DNA of 64,000 bases, taken from NCBI RefSeq assembly GCF_014360585.1, contig NZ_JACIXG010000015.1, forward strand, positions 1-64,000, read 5' to 3'. Each line of letters starts with the position of its first letter. The stretch's first letter is position 1. The stretch comes from Nocardioides sp. (GTDB taxonomy: Bacteria; Actinomycetota; Actinomycetes; Propionibacteriales; Nocardioidaceae). Both the position numbers and the translations under genes were made by a program. Below are positions 1-8,418 of the stretch, piece after piece. The notes beneath the pieces were generated by a model, which made no database searches, was not told where the DNA came from, and worked only from the letters and a program-made list of their open reading frames with translations.

Positions 1-96
1 GAGCGAGCGTGTCGAGACCAACACAGTGCCCTCGGCGCTCGAGCCGACTGTGTTGGTCTCGACACGCCTCCGCCTAGCGGCTCCGGCGGCTCGACC
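1..96. repeat. Nested-palindrome dispersed repeat, copy 1 (left end cut by window)
   Basis: Inner inverted arms GTGTCGAGACCAACAC (9-24) and GTGTTGGTCTCGACAC (50-65) are perfect complements around a 25-nt loop. They are followed by a shoulder containing GCCTAGCGGC and an outer arm CGGCTCGACC (87-96). The stretch 50-96 is the reverse complement of 27559-27605. The same inner arms occur at 61361-61417 with outer arms on both sides. The left outer arm would lie upstream of base 1. It sits just beyond the stop of the recQ-like gene. Confidence 0.75.
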
Positions 97-111
97 AGCG
101 GTGGGGCAAGG

Positions 112-2196
112 TCAGGTGGTGGTGGCGAGGACGAGGGGGTGGACGGTGGCGGCGCCGGCGTCGAGGAGGGCGCGGGCGGCGAGGGTGACGGTCCAGCCGG
201 TGGCGACGCGGTCGTCGACGAGGAGTACGTCGGCGCCGGGCGGGACCTCGGCGTTCAAGGAGAAGCGGCGGCCGACGGCGGCGACGCGCTGGGCGGAGTT
301 GGCGGCGCCCTGGCCGGGGGCGACGTCGGGGTCGACGATGGCCCACGAGCCGAGGACGGGGACGCGTAGGTAGCGCGCGAGGCCTTCGGCGAAGTCACGG
401 GTCAGGGTGGGACGGGTCGCGGACTCGACGTAGACGATGCCGCTGACCACGGGGCGCCAGTCGCCGAGGACCTCCACGACCGCCTTCACCAGCGGGATGG
501 GCACCGGGCCGTCCTGGGCGGGTTCGCGGAAGAGGTCGCGCAGCGCTTGGCCGTAGCCGAGGTCGGTCAGTCGCGCGACGGCGCGTCCCTCGAGCGGTCC
601 CTGCTTGATCTTGCCCTTGAGGGCGATGCCGAGCCGGTCGAGGCCGGTGGGCCACATCTTCTTGGGCTCCACGACCACCCCGGGCCGCGCCAGCCGCGCC
701 GAGGCCTCCTCCACCGCTCCCTCCGACACCGACGACGTCACCTCGAAACCACCGCAGTTGTCGCACCGGCCGCAGTCGACAGCACCGGGGTCGTCGAGCT
801 GCTCGCGCAGGAACCGCATCCGGCACTGGTCCGTCGAGATGTAGGCGAGCATCGCGTCCTGCTCCCGGCGCCGGGCCTCGGCGACCCGCGCATACCGCTC
901 CGCGTCGTACTCCCACGGAACACCGGTCGCCTCCCAGCCACCGCCGACCCGGCGGGCGGCGCCGTCGACATCGAGCACCTTCAGCATCTGCTCCAAGCGG
1001 GACCGCGACAGGTCGACGTACGTCTCCAGCGCCTGGGTCGAGAGCGCCCGTCCTGCCTCGGACAGGACTCCCAGGGTCTGGCGCACCTGCTCCTCACGAG
1101 GAAAGGCCAGCGATGCGAAGTAGGCCCAGATGTCGCGGTCCTCGACGCCCGGAAGGAGCACGACGGAGGCGTCCGAGGTGCCGCGGCCGGCGCGGCCGAC
1201 CTGCTGGTAGTAGGAGACCGGCGAGGACGGGGCGCCCATGTTGACCACGAACCCGAGCGTCGCGTCGAAGCCCATCCCGAGCGCCGAGGTCGCCACCAGC
1301 GCCTTCACCTTGCCCGCCGCCAGCGACTCCTCCAGCGCGGCCCGCTCCGCGGCCTCCGTACGCCCCGAGTAGGCCGCCACATCGTGCCCGCGCGAGCGCA
1401 GGTAGTCGGCGATCTCCTCGGTCGCGGCCACGGTCAGGCAGTAGACGATGCCCGACCCCGGCTGCTCAGCGAGGTGGTCGGAGAGCCAAGCCAACCGCTG
1501 CTCGGGGGTCTTCAACGAGACCACCCCGAGCCGCAGCGACTCCCGATCCAGCGAGCCCCGTAGTACGAGAACATCCGAACCCATCTGCTCGGCGACGTCC
1601 GCGGTCACCCGCTCGTTGGCGGTCGCCGTCGTCGCGAGCACCGGGATCCCGGGGGGAAGATCGGAGAGCAGCGTACGGATCCGGCGGTAGTCGGGCCGGA
1701 AGTCGTGGCCCCAGTCGGAGATGCAGTGGGCCTCGTCGACCACCAGCAGGCCGCACTCGGCCGCCAGCCGAGGTAGCACCGCGTCGCGGAACTTCGGGTT
1801 GTTGAGCCGTTCGGGGGAGACCAGCAGGACATCCACCTCGCCCGCGTGGATGGCCGCCTCGATCGCGACCCAGTCCTCGGGGTTGGTCGAGTTGATCGTC
1901 ACCGCCCGGATCCCGGCGCGCTGCGCGGCCGCGATCTGGTTGCGCATCAGCGCGAGCAGCGGCGAGACGATCACGGTCGGACCGAGGCCGGCCTCACGCA
2001 GCAGCAGCGTCGCCACGAAATAGACCGCCGACTTCCCCCAGCCGGTCTTCTGCACGACCAGTGCCCGGCGACGCTCGACGGCGAGCGCCGAGATCGCCGA
2101 CCACTGGTCCTCACGCAGCGAGGCGTCGTCGCGCCCCACCAGGGCCTGCAGATGCGCCTCAGCACGAGAACGTACGTCGCCAGCCGGATCAGTCAT
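112..2196 (-). CDS. recQ: RecQ-family ATP-dependent DNA helicase with C-terminal phosphoribosyltransferase-like domain
   Basis: A 694-aa superfamily 2 helicase expected to unwind DNA 3'-5' in repair or recombination. Visible motifs are Walker A TGWGKS (about residues 51-56, with W where most RecQ proteins have G), the DEAH box in VVDEAHCISDWGHDFRPDYR (about 152-171) and motif VI QQVGRAGRG. A Cys cluster, CRMRFLREQL then CGRCDNC, matches the RecQ zinc-binding subdomain. After this, the C-terminal part lacks an HRDC domain and ends with VLLVDDRVATGWT (about 657-669), the PRPP-binding-loop pattern of type I phosphoribosyltransferases. An ATG at 2196 (MTDPAGD) is preferred over the longer open frame, whose upstream residues look non-coding. 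The gene stands alone, after a structured 390-bp leader. Helicase assignment is firm; the tail's activity is inferred from one motif. Confidence 0.9.
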   Translation of the reverse strand: MTDPAGDVRSRAEAHLQALVGRDDASLREDQWSAISALAVERRRALVVQKTGWGKSAVYFVATLLLREAGLGPTVIVSPLLALMRNQIAAAQRAGIRAVTINSTNPEDWVAIEAAIHAGEVDVLLVSPERLNNPKFRDAVLPRLAAECGLLVVDEAHCISDWGHDFRPDYRRIRTLLSDLPPGIPVLATTATANERVTADVAEQMGSDVLVLRGSLDRESLRLGVVSLKTPEQRLAWLSDHLAEQPGSGIVYCLTVAATEEIADYLRSRGHDVAAYSGRTEAAERAALEESLAAGKVKALVATSALGMGFDATLGFVVNMGAPSSPVSYYQQVGRAGRGTSDASVVLLPGVEDRDIWAYFASLAFPREEQVRQTLGVLSEAGRALSTQALETYVDLSRSRLEQMLKVLDVDGAARRVGGGWEATGVPWEYDAERYARVAEARRREQDAMLAYISTDQCRMRFLREQLDDPGAVDCGRCDNCGGFEVTSSVSEGAVEEASARLARPGVVVEPKKMWPTGLDRLGIALKGKIKQGPLEGRAVARLTDLGYGQALRDLFREPAQDGPVPIPLVKAVVEVLGDWRPVVSGIVYVESATRPTLTRDFAEGLARYLRVPVLGSWAIVDPDVAPGQGAANSAQRVAAVGRRFSLNAEVPPGADVLLVDDRVATGWTVTLAARALLDAGAATVHPLVLATTT

Positions 2197-2209
2197 GACC
2201 ACAGGTCTA

Positions 2210-2356
2210 TCAGGGACCACCGACGGAGTCGCCCAACGGCAGCCGCGGCCAGTCGGCGAGATCGTCCAGCATCTGCAGGCCGGCAGGCGTACGTCGCGCA
2301 GCGACGGGAACGAGGACGTGGAGCAGGGTGGTCTTGCCCCGGCCGCTCTCGTCGAC
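2210..2356 (-). other. Coding-like remnant without a start codon
   Basis: On the minus strand this stretch reads 48 sense codons ending in TGA, with mostly G/C third positions and a protein-like composition (LLHVLVPVAARRTPAGLQML). The frame has no ATG, GTG or TTG start. It ends 14 nt before the recQ start. It may be the 3' end of a decayed gene, a leader peptide read from a CTG codon, or chance in high-GC DNA. I do not recognise the sequence. Confidence 0.25.
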
Positions 2357-2380
2357 GGTAGAAAGCCGGGACCGGTTGGA

Positions 2381-2445
2381 GGAAAAGCAACGCCGAGCCG
2401 GCGCTGTTGGTCCTCCCCCACGGGGACCCGCAGAACCGGCTCGGC
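2381..2445 (-). terminator. Long stem-loop with T-rich tail upstream of recQ
   Basis: GCCGAGCCGG (2392-2401) and CCGGCTCGGC (2436-2445) form a perfect 10-bp outer stem. Inside it GGTCC/GGACC forms a second stem. On the minus strand the hairpin is followed by GTTGCTTTTCC, as in an intrinsic terminator or attenuator. It lies between the M4 protease and recQ, which are transcribed in the same direction. It could be a second protease terminator or a leader structure of recQ. Confidence 0.5.
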
Positions 2446-2520
2446 ATCTCCAGTATGCGTCCTATAGCCACACCGGCCTAACCACACGCCCGAATTCGTA
2501 CTTTAGTTACCCGATGCGGA

Positions 2521-2550
2521 CGAAAGCGCCGTCTACTGACGAGACGGCGC
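2521..2550 (-). terminator. Intrinsic terminator of the M4 protease gene
   Basis: GCGCCGTCT (2526-2534) and AGACGGCGC (2542-2550) form a perfect 9-bp stem with a 7-nt loop. On the minus strand it is followed by TTTCG. It lies about 37 nt past the protease stop codon, the expected place for its terminator. Confidence 0.75.
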
Positions 2551-2586
2551 CATCGATCCGGACCATCGCAGCCTGTCTGACCGCGA

Positions 2587-4251
2587 TCAGCTCACCGAAA
2601 CCGCGTTCCACGCCGCCTCGACCGCTGCGACCTCGGCGCTGGAGGCCCCGTAGAGGTCGGACGCCGCCTGCACCGTCGCGTCGCGCGCGCCGGCGTAGTC
2701 GGTGGTCGAGGTGAAGTAGGTCGAGTTGGCGCGGAACCAGATCTGCTCCGCCTTGTCGCGCCCGATGCCGGTGATCGTCGAGCCGTCACACGTCGTGCTC
2801 GAGTGAGCGACCCCGCCGAACGTCTTCGACCCCGAGCCCTCGGCGAGCAGGTAGAAGAAGTGGTTGCCGACACCGCTGGAGTAGTGGACGTCGAGGCCAC
2901 CGGTCGAGGACGACCAGCAGTTGACCGACTTGCCGTCGGAGGACGGGTTGTCCATCCGGCGCAGCGGGTCGCCGCCGTCGAGGATGAACGACTCACCGAT
3001 CAGGTAGTCGCCCGGGTCCTCGGCGTTGTCGGCGTAGAACTCGACCATCGTCCCGAAGATGTCCGAGGTCGCCTCGTTGAGGCCGCCTGACTCACCGGAG
3101 TACTCCAGGCCCGAGGTGTTCTCGGTGACGCCGTGCGTCATCTCGTGGCCGGCGACGTCCAGCGACACCAGCGGCCCGTAGCCGACGCCGTCACCGTCGC
3201 CGTACGTCATCTTCTCGCCGTCCCAGAAGGCGTTGACGTAGTTCTTGCCGTAGTGGACCCGGTTGAAGGAGCCCGATCCGTCGCCGAAGATGCCGTCACG
3301 GGCGTGGACGTTCTTGAAGTAGTCCCAGGTGACGTTCGTGCCGTACTGAGCGTCGGCCGCGGCGGTCGCCCGGTCGGCGTTGGAGCCGTTGCCGAAGGTC
3401 GTGGTCGGGCTGGTGACCACCGTCCCCGCCGAGCACCCGAACCCGAAGATGGTGCAGAAGATGGTGTCCTCGGCGTTCTTCATGTCGGTCGTGTAGGTGC
3501 CGCCGCGGGTCTCGTCGCGCAGCTCGTACGTCGAGCCGTTCTGCTTCACCTGCAGCGGGACGGTCCCTGAGTAGAGGGTGTTGCCCTCGCCGTCGATCGT
3601 GTGGATGCCCTCGACCCGGCGCAGCACCTTGCCGCTGGCCGCGTCGACGTAGGTCGCGAGGCGCGAAGGCGTGCCGTCGTCGTGCTTCCCGGTGGTGGTC
3701 ACCCGCCACGCCAGGGTCGGCGAGCCCTCGACCGCGTCGACGACGAGCTCGGGCGCGTGCTTCTTGTCGGCCTTGAGACCGGTGATCGTCTTGGTGATCT
3801 TGTCCAGGGTCAGGGCGGCCTTGGTCGCCGCGGCACCGGTGACGGCGGGCTTCACCGAAAGGTCGAGCACCTCGGTCAGCCCCTGGGAGACGGAGGTGAC
3901 GGCGCCGGACTTGGTCTGGTGGGCGACCAGGTCGCCGCCGACGACCTCGAGCCCCTCGTACGTCCGGTTCATCCGCACGTGGGTGGACCCGTCGGTGTCC
4001 TTCAGGGTCACCACGGGCTCGAGCTCCTGGCCGGCGCCGACCTTCCATGTCGACGGCTTGCTCGCCAGCGCCTTGACGGCCCGGTCCGCGACCGACTCGT
4101 CGTCGATCACCTTCTGGGCCGCCAGGGTCGTCGGCGTGATGGTGGAGGCGGCCGGAGTGGCACCGGCCGGGCTTCCGAAGGAGGCGATGAGGGCAGTTCC
4201 TGCAACAGCGACGGCGGTGGTGGCACCGGCCGCTCGAACGAGTCTACGCAT
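2587..4251 (-). CDS. Secreted thermolysin-like neutral metalloprotease (M4 family)
   Basis: A 554-aa preproenzyme. A twin-charged N-terminus and hydrophobic stretch (MRRLVRAAGATTAVAVAGTA) give a Sec signal peptide ending near GATPA (about residue 34). Residues about 40-215 correspond to the FTP/PepSY propeptide that keeps M4 enzymes inactive. The mature domain carries HEMTH (369-373), NEATSD (392-397, third zinc ligand E393) and a later His in DVHYSSG (H456) that aligns with the catalytic His. Together these form the complete thermolysin active site. ATG 4251 is chosen because GAGGAGA lies at ribosome-binding distance upstream; the open frame extends 16 codons further without signal-peptide character. 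It probably digests extracellular protein for nutrition. An AT-rich stretch upstream (about 4360-4410) likely holds the promoter. Confidence 0.93.
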   Translation of the reverse strand: MRRLVRAAGATTAVAVAGTALIASFGSPAGATPAASTITPTTLAAQKVIDDESVADRAVKALASKPSTWKVGAGQELEPVVTLKDTDGSTHVRMNRTYEGLEVVGGDLVAHQTKSGAVTSVSQGLTEVLDLSVKPAVTGAAATKAALTLDKITKTITGLKADKKHAPELVVDAVEGSPTLAWRVTTTGKHDDGTPSRLATYVDAASGKVLRRVEGIHTIDGEGNTLYSGTVPLQVKQNGSTYELRDETRGGTYTTDMKNAEDTIFCTIFGFGCSAGTVVTSPTTTFGNGSNADRATAAADAQYGTNVTWDYFKNVHARDGIFGDGSGSFNRVHYGKNYVNAFWDGEKMTYGDGDGVGYGPLVSLDVAGHEMTHGVTENTSGLEYSGESGGLNEATSDIFGTMVEFYADNAEDPGDYLIGESFILDGGDPLRRMDNPSSDGKSVNCWSSSTGGLDVHYSSGVGNHFFYLLAEGSGSKTFGGVAHSSTTCDGSTITGIGRDKAEQIWFRANSTYFTSTTDYAGARDATVQAASDLYGASSAEVAAVEAAWNAVSVS

Positions 4252-4328
4252 GGGGGTTCTCCTCGAGATCAGGACCAGGATTGGACGGGATCCTTCCATC
4301 CAAATCGGGCCCGCGGCCGAACAAGTTC

Positions 4329-4341
4329 CTGCAATGCAGGT
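4329..4341. promoter_or_regulatory. Perfect 13-bp dyad upstream of the M4 protease
   Basis: CCTGCA-A-TGCAGG is a perfect inverted repeat about 80 nt upstream of the protease start, between an AT-rich candidate promoter and the gene. This position would suit an operator. No regulator can be assigned. Confidence 0.35.
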
Positions 4342-4413
4342 CCATGAACCGGCCGCCCCGCGTAACTCTTTTACCTTGTTATCAAGAATTAACCAAACAC
4401 GCCCGGGGGCATG

Positions 4414-6366
4414 TCACCAGATCCGCACGCGCTCCTCGGGATCGAGCCAGAGGCCGTCGCCCGGAACGGTGCCGAAGACCTCGTGGAACTCGTCCAGGTT
4501 CCGTGCGATGTTGGCACGGTGCTCCGGCGGGCTGTGCGGGTCGATCGTGAGGTACTGCCGAGCCTGCTCCTTGCGTCGCACCGTACGCCACACATAGGCC
4601 CAGTTGAGGAAGAGCCGCTGCCGGTCGCCAGCGCTGGCGGCACCCTCGGTCGCGAGCAGGTAGGCGGTGTGCGCGATCGTCAGGCCACCCAGGTCGCCGA
4701 TGTTCTCACCGACGGTCAGCGCACCGTTGACGAACTCGCCGGGCAGGTCCCGCGGCGAAAGCGCCGAGTACTGCGCGATGAGCGCCTTGGTCTTCACCTC
4801 GAAGGCCGCCTTGTCCTCCGGCGACCACCAGTCCTGCATGTTGCCGTCGCCGTCGAACTGCGCACCCTGGTCGTCGAACCCGTGGCCGATCTCGTGGCCG
4901 ATCACCGCGCCGATGCCGCCGTAGTTCTCCGCCGGATGGGCGTCCAGCGCGAAGAACGGACGCTGCAGGATGCCTGCCGGGAAGCAGATCTCGTTGGTGC
5001 CGGGGTTGTAGTAGGCGTTGACCGTCTGCGGGAGCATGAACCACTCGTCGCGGTCCACCGGCTGGCCGAGCTTGCCGAGCTGCCGGTCGGTCTCGAAGAC
5101 CGAGGCAGCCGAGACGTTGCCGATCAGGTCGTCCTTGGAGATGGTCAGCCCCGAGTAGTCGCGCCACTTCGAGGGGTAGCCGATCTTCGGCGTGAACTTG
5201 TCGAGCTTCTCGTAAGCCTTCTGCTTGGTCTCCTCGCCCATCCAGTCGAGCTCGGAGATCGACTTGCGGTAGGCGGCCAGCAGGTTCGCCACCAGCTCGT
5301 CCATCTCCGCCTTCGCCTCGGGCGGGAAGTGGCGCGCGGCGTACTCCTTGCCGACCGCCTCCCCGAGCGCACCCTCGACGATCGCGACCCCGCGCTTCCA
5401 GCGTTCGCGCAGCTCAGGGGTGCCGTTGAGGGTGCGGCCGTAGAAGTCGAAGTTGGTCTCGACGAAGTCGTCGGTCAGGTAGGGCGCTGCCCAGCGGAGC
5501 ACGTGGAAGTAGAGCCACAGCTTCCAGTCGTCGATGTCGACTTCGCCGAGCACTGCGGAGAGGTGGGCGAAGTAGGACGGCTGCCGGACGACGACCTCGC
5601 CGAGCGCGGCGTCGGTGTCCAGCTTCGAGCCGGAGAGGTTGCGGATGTACGCGTCCCAGTTGAAGTTGGGGGCCAGCTCACGCAGCTCGGCGAAGGTCAG
5701 CAGGTTGTAGGTCTTCTGCTTGTCCCGGGTCTCTTCGCGCGCCCAGTGGCCCTCGGCCAGACGGGTGTCGATCCGGATGATCGTCTCGGCGGCCGCGCGC
5801 GGGTCGGGGTGCTCGGCGAGCTCGTAGAGGCGGGTCAGGTAGTCGGCGTACTTCCCCAGCACCTCGGCGAACTTCTCGTCGAAGTAGTAGTCCTTGTCGG
5901 GCAGGCCGAGGCCGCCCTGGAGCAGGTTGAAGATGTAGCGGTCGGACTGCTTGTCGTCGTTGTCGACGTAGGACCCGAACAGCCCGTGCCCGCCGATCCG
6001 CTCGACCTCGCCCAGGAACGCCGCCAGGTCGTCGGCGTCGCGGAGGCCGTCGACGGCAGCTCTCAGGCCATCAAGAGGTCGTACGCCGCGCTCGGCGACC
6101 GCCGCCTCGTCCATGAAGCTCGCGAAGAGGTCACCGATCTTCTGGGCGTCGCTGCCGGGCTCGCCGCCCGATGCCGCGAGCTCCTCGATGATCTCGCGCA
6201 CGTGCTTCTCGGCCTGGTCGGCCAGCATCACGAAGGGCCCCCAGCTGGACCGGTCGGAAGGGATCTCGACCTCCCGGAGCCAGGTGCCGTTCACGAACCC
6301 GAACAGGTCGTCCTGGGGTCGGATGCTGTCGTCCATGCCCGGGCGGGCGTCATCGAGGATCGTCAC
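4414..6366 (-). CDS. M13-family metallopeptidase (neprilysin/PepO-like)
   Basis: A 650-aa zinc endopeptidase. The M13 signatures are in order: substrate-binding NAYYNP followed by NEICFPAGILQ, the zinc site HEIGHGFDDQGAQFD (about 491-505), and GENIGDLGG (third ligand E about 554). The C-terminal half ends in the usual ...VRIW with a terminal Trp. No signal peptide is visible, so it is probably cytoplasmic, as for many bacterial PepO-like enzymes, and acts on oligopeptides. GTG 6366 (VTILDDARPG) is chosen because family members begin close to this point; GTG 6390 is an alternative that adds 8 residues. The next gene upstream, the M15 lipoprotein, ends only about 50 nt away on the same strand, so the two may be cotranscribed. 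Confidence 0.92.
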   Translation of the reverse strand: MTILDDARPGMDDSIRPQDDLFGFVNGTWLREVEIPSDRSSWGPFVMLADQAEKHVREIIEELAASGGEPGSDAQKIGDLFASFMDEAAVAERGVRPLDGLRAAVDGLRDADDLAAFLGEVERIGGHGLFGSYVDNDDKQSDRYIFNLLQGGLGLPDKDYYFDEKFAEVLGKYADYLTRLYELAEHPDPRAAAETIIRIDTRLAEGHWAREETRDKQKTYNLLTFAELRELAPNFNWDAYIRNLSGSKLDTDAALGEVVVRQPSYFAHLSAVLGEVDIDDWKLWLYFHVLRWAAPYLTDDFVETNFDFYGRTLNGTPELRERWKRGVAIVEGALGEAVGKEYAARHFPPEAKAEMDELVANLLAAYRKSISELDWMGEETKQKAYEKLDKFTPKIGYPSKWRDYSGLTISKDDLIGNVSAASVFETDRQLGKLGQPVDRDEWFMLPQTVNAYYNPGTNEICFPAGILQRPFFALDAHPAENYGGIGAVIGHEIGHGFDDQGAQFDGDGNMQDWWSPEDKAAFEVKTKALIAQYSALSPRDLPGEFVNGALTVGENIGDLGGLTIAHTAYLLATEGAASAGDRQRLFLNWAYVWRTVRRKEQARQYLTIDPHSPPEHRANIARNLDEFHEVFGTVPGDGLWLDPEERVRIW

Positions 6367-6416
6367 GTGCCCCAGCGTAGAGCCGACCACCCAAGCGGCT
6401 GGGCACTAACCCGGGG

Positions 6417-7631
6417 TTAGCCGGGTTTGACGATCCGGTTCATCTCGAAGTGCATGGGGTCGGTCCACTTCCAGTTGCCGCCCCAGGTGAAGCCCCAGCG
6501 CTCGAAGATCGCCACCACGGTGCGGTCCATCTCGCCGACGGTTCCGCGCTGGTTGCCGGCGGTGTTGAGGTCGACGGCGGTGCCGAAGGCGTGGTTGGAG
6601 AGCTGGGTGCTGTTGGCGATGAAGCGGGGGTAGTAGCAGCCGGCGTACTGCTTCGGGTCGATCGTCTTGGCCAGGCCCCGGTCGACGACCTCCTGCAGCG
6701 CCGCGCGCAGCTGCGGGACCATCACCTTGTTGCAGGTCACCGAGCCGAGGATCGGGACCTGTGCGGTCACGATGTGGGAGCTCACCCAGCTCGCGGCGGG
6801 CGTGATGGTGCCATCGCCGTTGGCCCGGTAGGTGAAGTTGCCGACGGCCTCCGCGACGGTGCCGACGACGTGGGCCTGCTGAGGTGCGTTCGGGTCCAGG
6901 CCGGCGCGCGCGACGACGTCGAGGCGCTGGACGGAGGCGTCCTCGCCGACGATCTCCTGGATCGGCTTGACGACCCGGTTGGGGGCGATGGCGGCGGTGG
7001 AGACGATGAGCGCATTGCCCTTCTCCATGCCCATCTCCTCGCCCCACTTGTGGTTGACGACGGCTGCCGCGAGGCCCGGCGGCTGCGGTGCGTAGGCACC
7101 GACGTGGACCGAGGTCGCGTCCTTGCTGGACCCGAGGGTCACGAAGCCGTCCTTGTCGGCCGGGAGCTCGTCCTGGCGCTCGGGGTCGATCGCGACCTCG
7201 CCCCCGGCGACGCGCTGCCAGACCTCGTCGGAGTCGGCGCTCTGGAAGGGGGCGAAGTTGCGGTAGGTCGACGGGTCGACCGCGACCACCTTGACCAGTC
7301 GCCCCTGCACGCTGACCTGGGCCAACGAGATCTGCTCGACTCCGGAGACTCCGTCGAGGCCGCGGACCTTCTTGACGTCGCCGGCCGAGAGGGTCTCCTC
7401 GGAGAGGATCAGCAGGTCGGTGGAGTGGAGCGTCCCCTCGCGCTTGCCGGGCATGTCGACGGCGTGCGACGGGTCGGCGACGGGACTGTCGGCCGTGGCG
7501 GACTCACTGGCCTCCACGCTCGGGCTGCTGCTGGGAGAACCCGGCTTCGACGGCTCGCCCGCACAGGCGGCCAGGGTCACCACGAGGACCGCCCCGATCG
7601 CGGCGGCCGCTCTCAACGAGACCAATCGCAT
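6417..7631 (-). CDS. Lipoprotein with C-terminal M15-type (VanY-like) peptidase domain
   Basis: A 404-aa protein. It starts MRLVSLRAAAAIGAVLVV and carries the lipobox LAAC (about residues 19-22), so it should be lipid-anchored outside the membrane. A Ser/Pro-rich spacer follows, then a middle region of about 250 residues that I do not recognise. The last 75 residues form an M15 zinc peptidase core: SNHAFGTAVDLN (H347, D354) and DPMHFE (H394), as in VanY-type D,D-carboxypeptidases and L,D-peptidases. It therefore probably trims peptidoglycan stem peptides. ATG 7631 has GGAGG eight bases upstream and starts the signal peptide; the open frame runs further but without a site. The gene precedes and may be cotranscribed with the M13 peptidase. 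Confidence 0.85.
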   Translation of the reverse strand: MRLVSLRAAAAIGAVLVVTLAACAGEPSKPGSPSSSPSVEASESATADSPVADPSHAVDMPGKREGTLHSTDLLILSEETLSAGDVKKVRGLDGVSGVEQISLAQVSVQGRLVKVVAVDPSTYRNFAPFQSADSDEVWQRVAGGEVAIDPERQDELPADKDGFVTLGSSKDATSVHVGAYAPQPPGLAAAVVNHKWGEEMGMEKGNALIVSTAAIAPNRVVKPIQEIVGEDASVQRLDVVARAGLDPNAPQQAHVVGTVAEAVGNFTYRANGDGTITPAASWVSSHIVTAQVPILGSVTCNKVMVPQLRAALQEVVDRGLAKTIDPKQYAGCYYPRFIANSTQLSNHAFGTAVDLNTAGNQRGTVGEMDRTVVAIFERWGFTWGGNWKWTDPMHFEMNRIVKPG

Positions 7632-7722
7632 CCGTCCACCTCCCCGCAGGAAGATTAGGCGAGGGCTGGTGACCGCCCAACTCGCCGGTAACCCCAACTC
7701 GTCGGAAACTCAGACGTCCGGC

Positions 7723-8295
7723 TCACGCACGCAGCACCCGCGACATCAGCCAGGCGATGTCGTCGGCGGTCTCGCCGGGTGACTTGGTGGGCTGCATGAC
7801 ATGGCTGAGCACCACGCGCACCGTCATCTCGATGGCGGCATCCGCCTGATCGTCGCTCAGCCCGTGGTCGAACTTCCTGATGTGCTCGTGGATGATCTCG
7901 GTCGCATAGCCGAGCAGCCCCTCGCTGTGGCTGGTCAGATAGGGCAGCAGCTCGGTGTCGGCGCCGTGGGTCGCCGAGACCACCGCGTGCAGCAGCTTGT
8001 TGTCCTGGGCACGGTCGAGGACGGCGTACGTCGCCTGGCGGATCGCCCGGAGGAAGTCGTCCTCCTCGTCGAAGGCCGAGCTCACGCCCGCGAGGAACTG
8101 CTCCAGCTCACGCAGGATCAGCGACTTCGCGAGCGCCGGCTTGGCGCCGATGTCGTTGTAGACCGTCTGTCGGCTGACCCCGCATCGCTCCGCGATGCGC
8201 GACATCGTCACGCTCGCCCACCCTGCTTCGGTGGTCATCTCGACAGCGGCATCGAGGATCCGCTGTCGAGTGGTTTCAGGTACGCCGGGCCCCAT
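7723..8295 (-). CDS. TetR/AcrR-family transcriptional regulator
   Basis: A 190-aa regulator. The N-terminal TetR helix-turn-helix is clear: RQRILDAAVEMTTEAGWASVTMSRIAERCG with recognition segment VSRQTVYNDIGAK (about residues 10-55). The rest is helical ligand-binding sequence without a family-specific signature I recognise. ATG 8295 (MGPGVPETTRQ) is preferred because the frame upstream is atypical. It is divergent from a second TetR gene; the TGCACTC inverted-repeat cluster in between could serve either protein. It may be autoregulated or may control the neighbouring MMPL exporter. Confidence 0.88.
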   Translation of the reverse strand: MGPGVPETTRQRILDAAVEMTTEAGWASVTMSRIAERCGVSRQTVYNDIGAKPALAKSLILRELEQFLAGVSSAFDEEDDFLRAIRQATYAVLDRAQDNKLLHAVVSATHGADTELLPYLTSHSEGLLGYATEIIHEHIRKFDHGLSDDQADAAIEMTVRVVLSHVMQPTKSPGETADDIAWLMSRVLRA

Positions 8296-8358
8296 GGGGG
8301 CACAGTCTAGGACCTCGCTCCGTTGGGGATGGGCGACCAGTGAACCTGGCCACATTTT

Positions 8359-8410
8359 TTGCACTCAATACCCCCAGAGTGCAAAAATGCACTCTGTGAG
8401 AGAAAGTGCA
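8359..8410. promoter_or_regulatory. Four half-site TGCACTC operator cluster between divergent TetR genes
   Basis: Half sites alternate in orientation: TGCACTC (8360-8366), GAGTGCA (8377-8383), TGCACTC (8388-8394) and AAGTGCA (8404-8410, one base different). The central pair forms a perfect dyad, GAGTGCA-AAAA-TGCACTC, 18 bp. The outer pairs form wider inverted repeats. The cluster ends 9 nt before the ATG of the downstream TetR gene, so a bound repressor would block its promoter and the MMPL gene behind it. Confidence 0.75.
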
Positions 8411-8418
8411 ACGTTCTG

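Noticed and set aside
2381-2445. Hairpin as SRP RNA or selenocysteine tRNA
   Set aside because: The conserved SRP RNA tetraloop region and tRNA T-loop sequences are absent; the T-rich tail fits a terminator or attenuator better.
4411-6420. 669-codon open frame on the plus strand
   Set aside because: It is antisense to the M13 peptidase, has low-complexity Val/Leu/Gly/Asp/Arg composition and no family motif. It is a high-GC shadow of the real gene.
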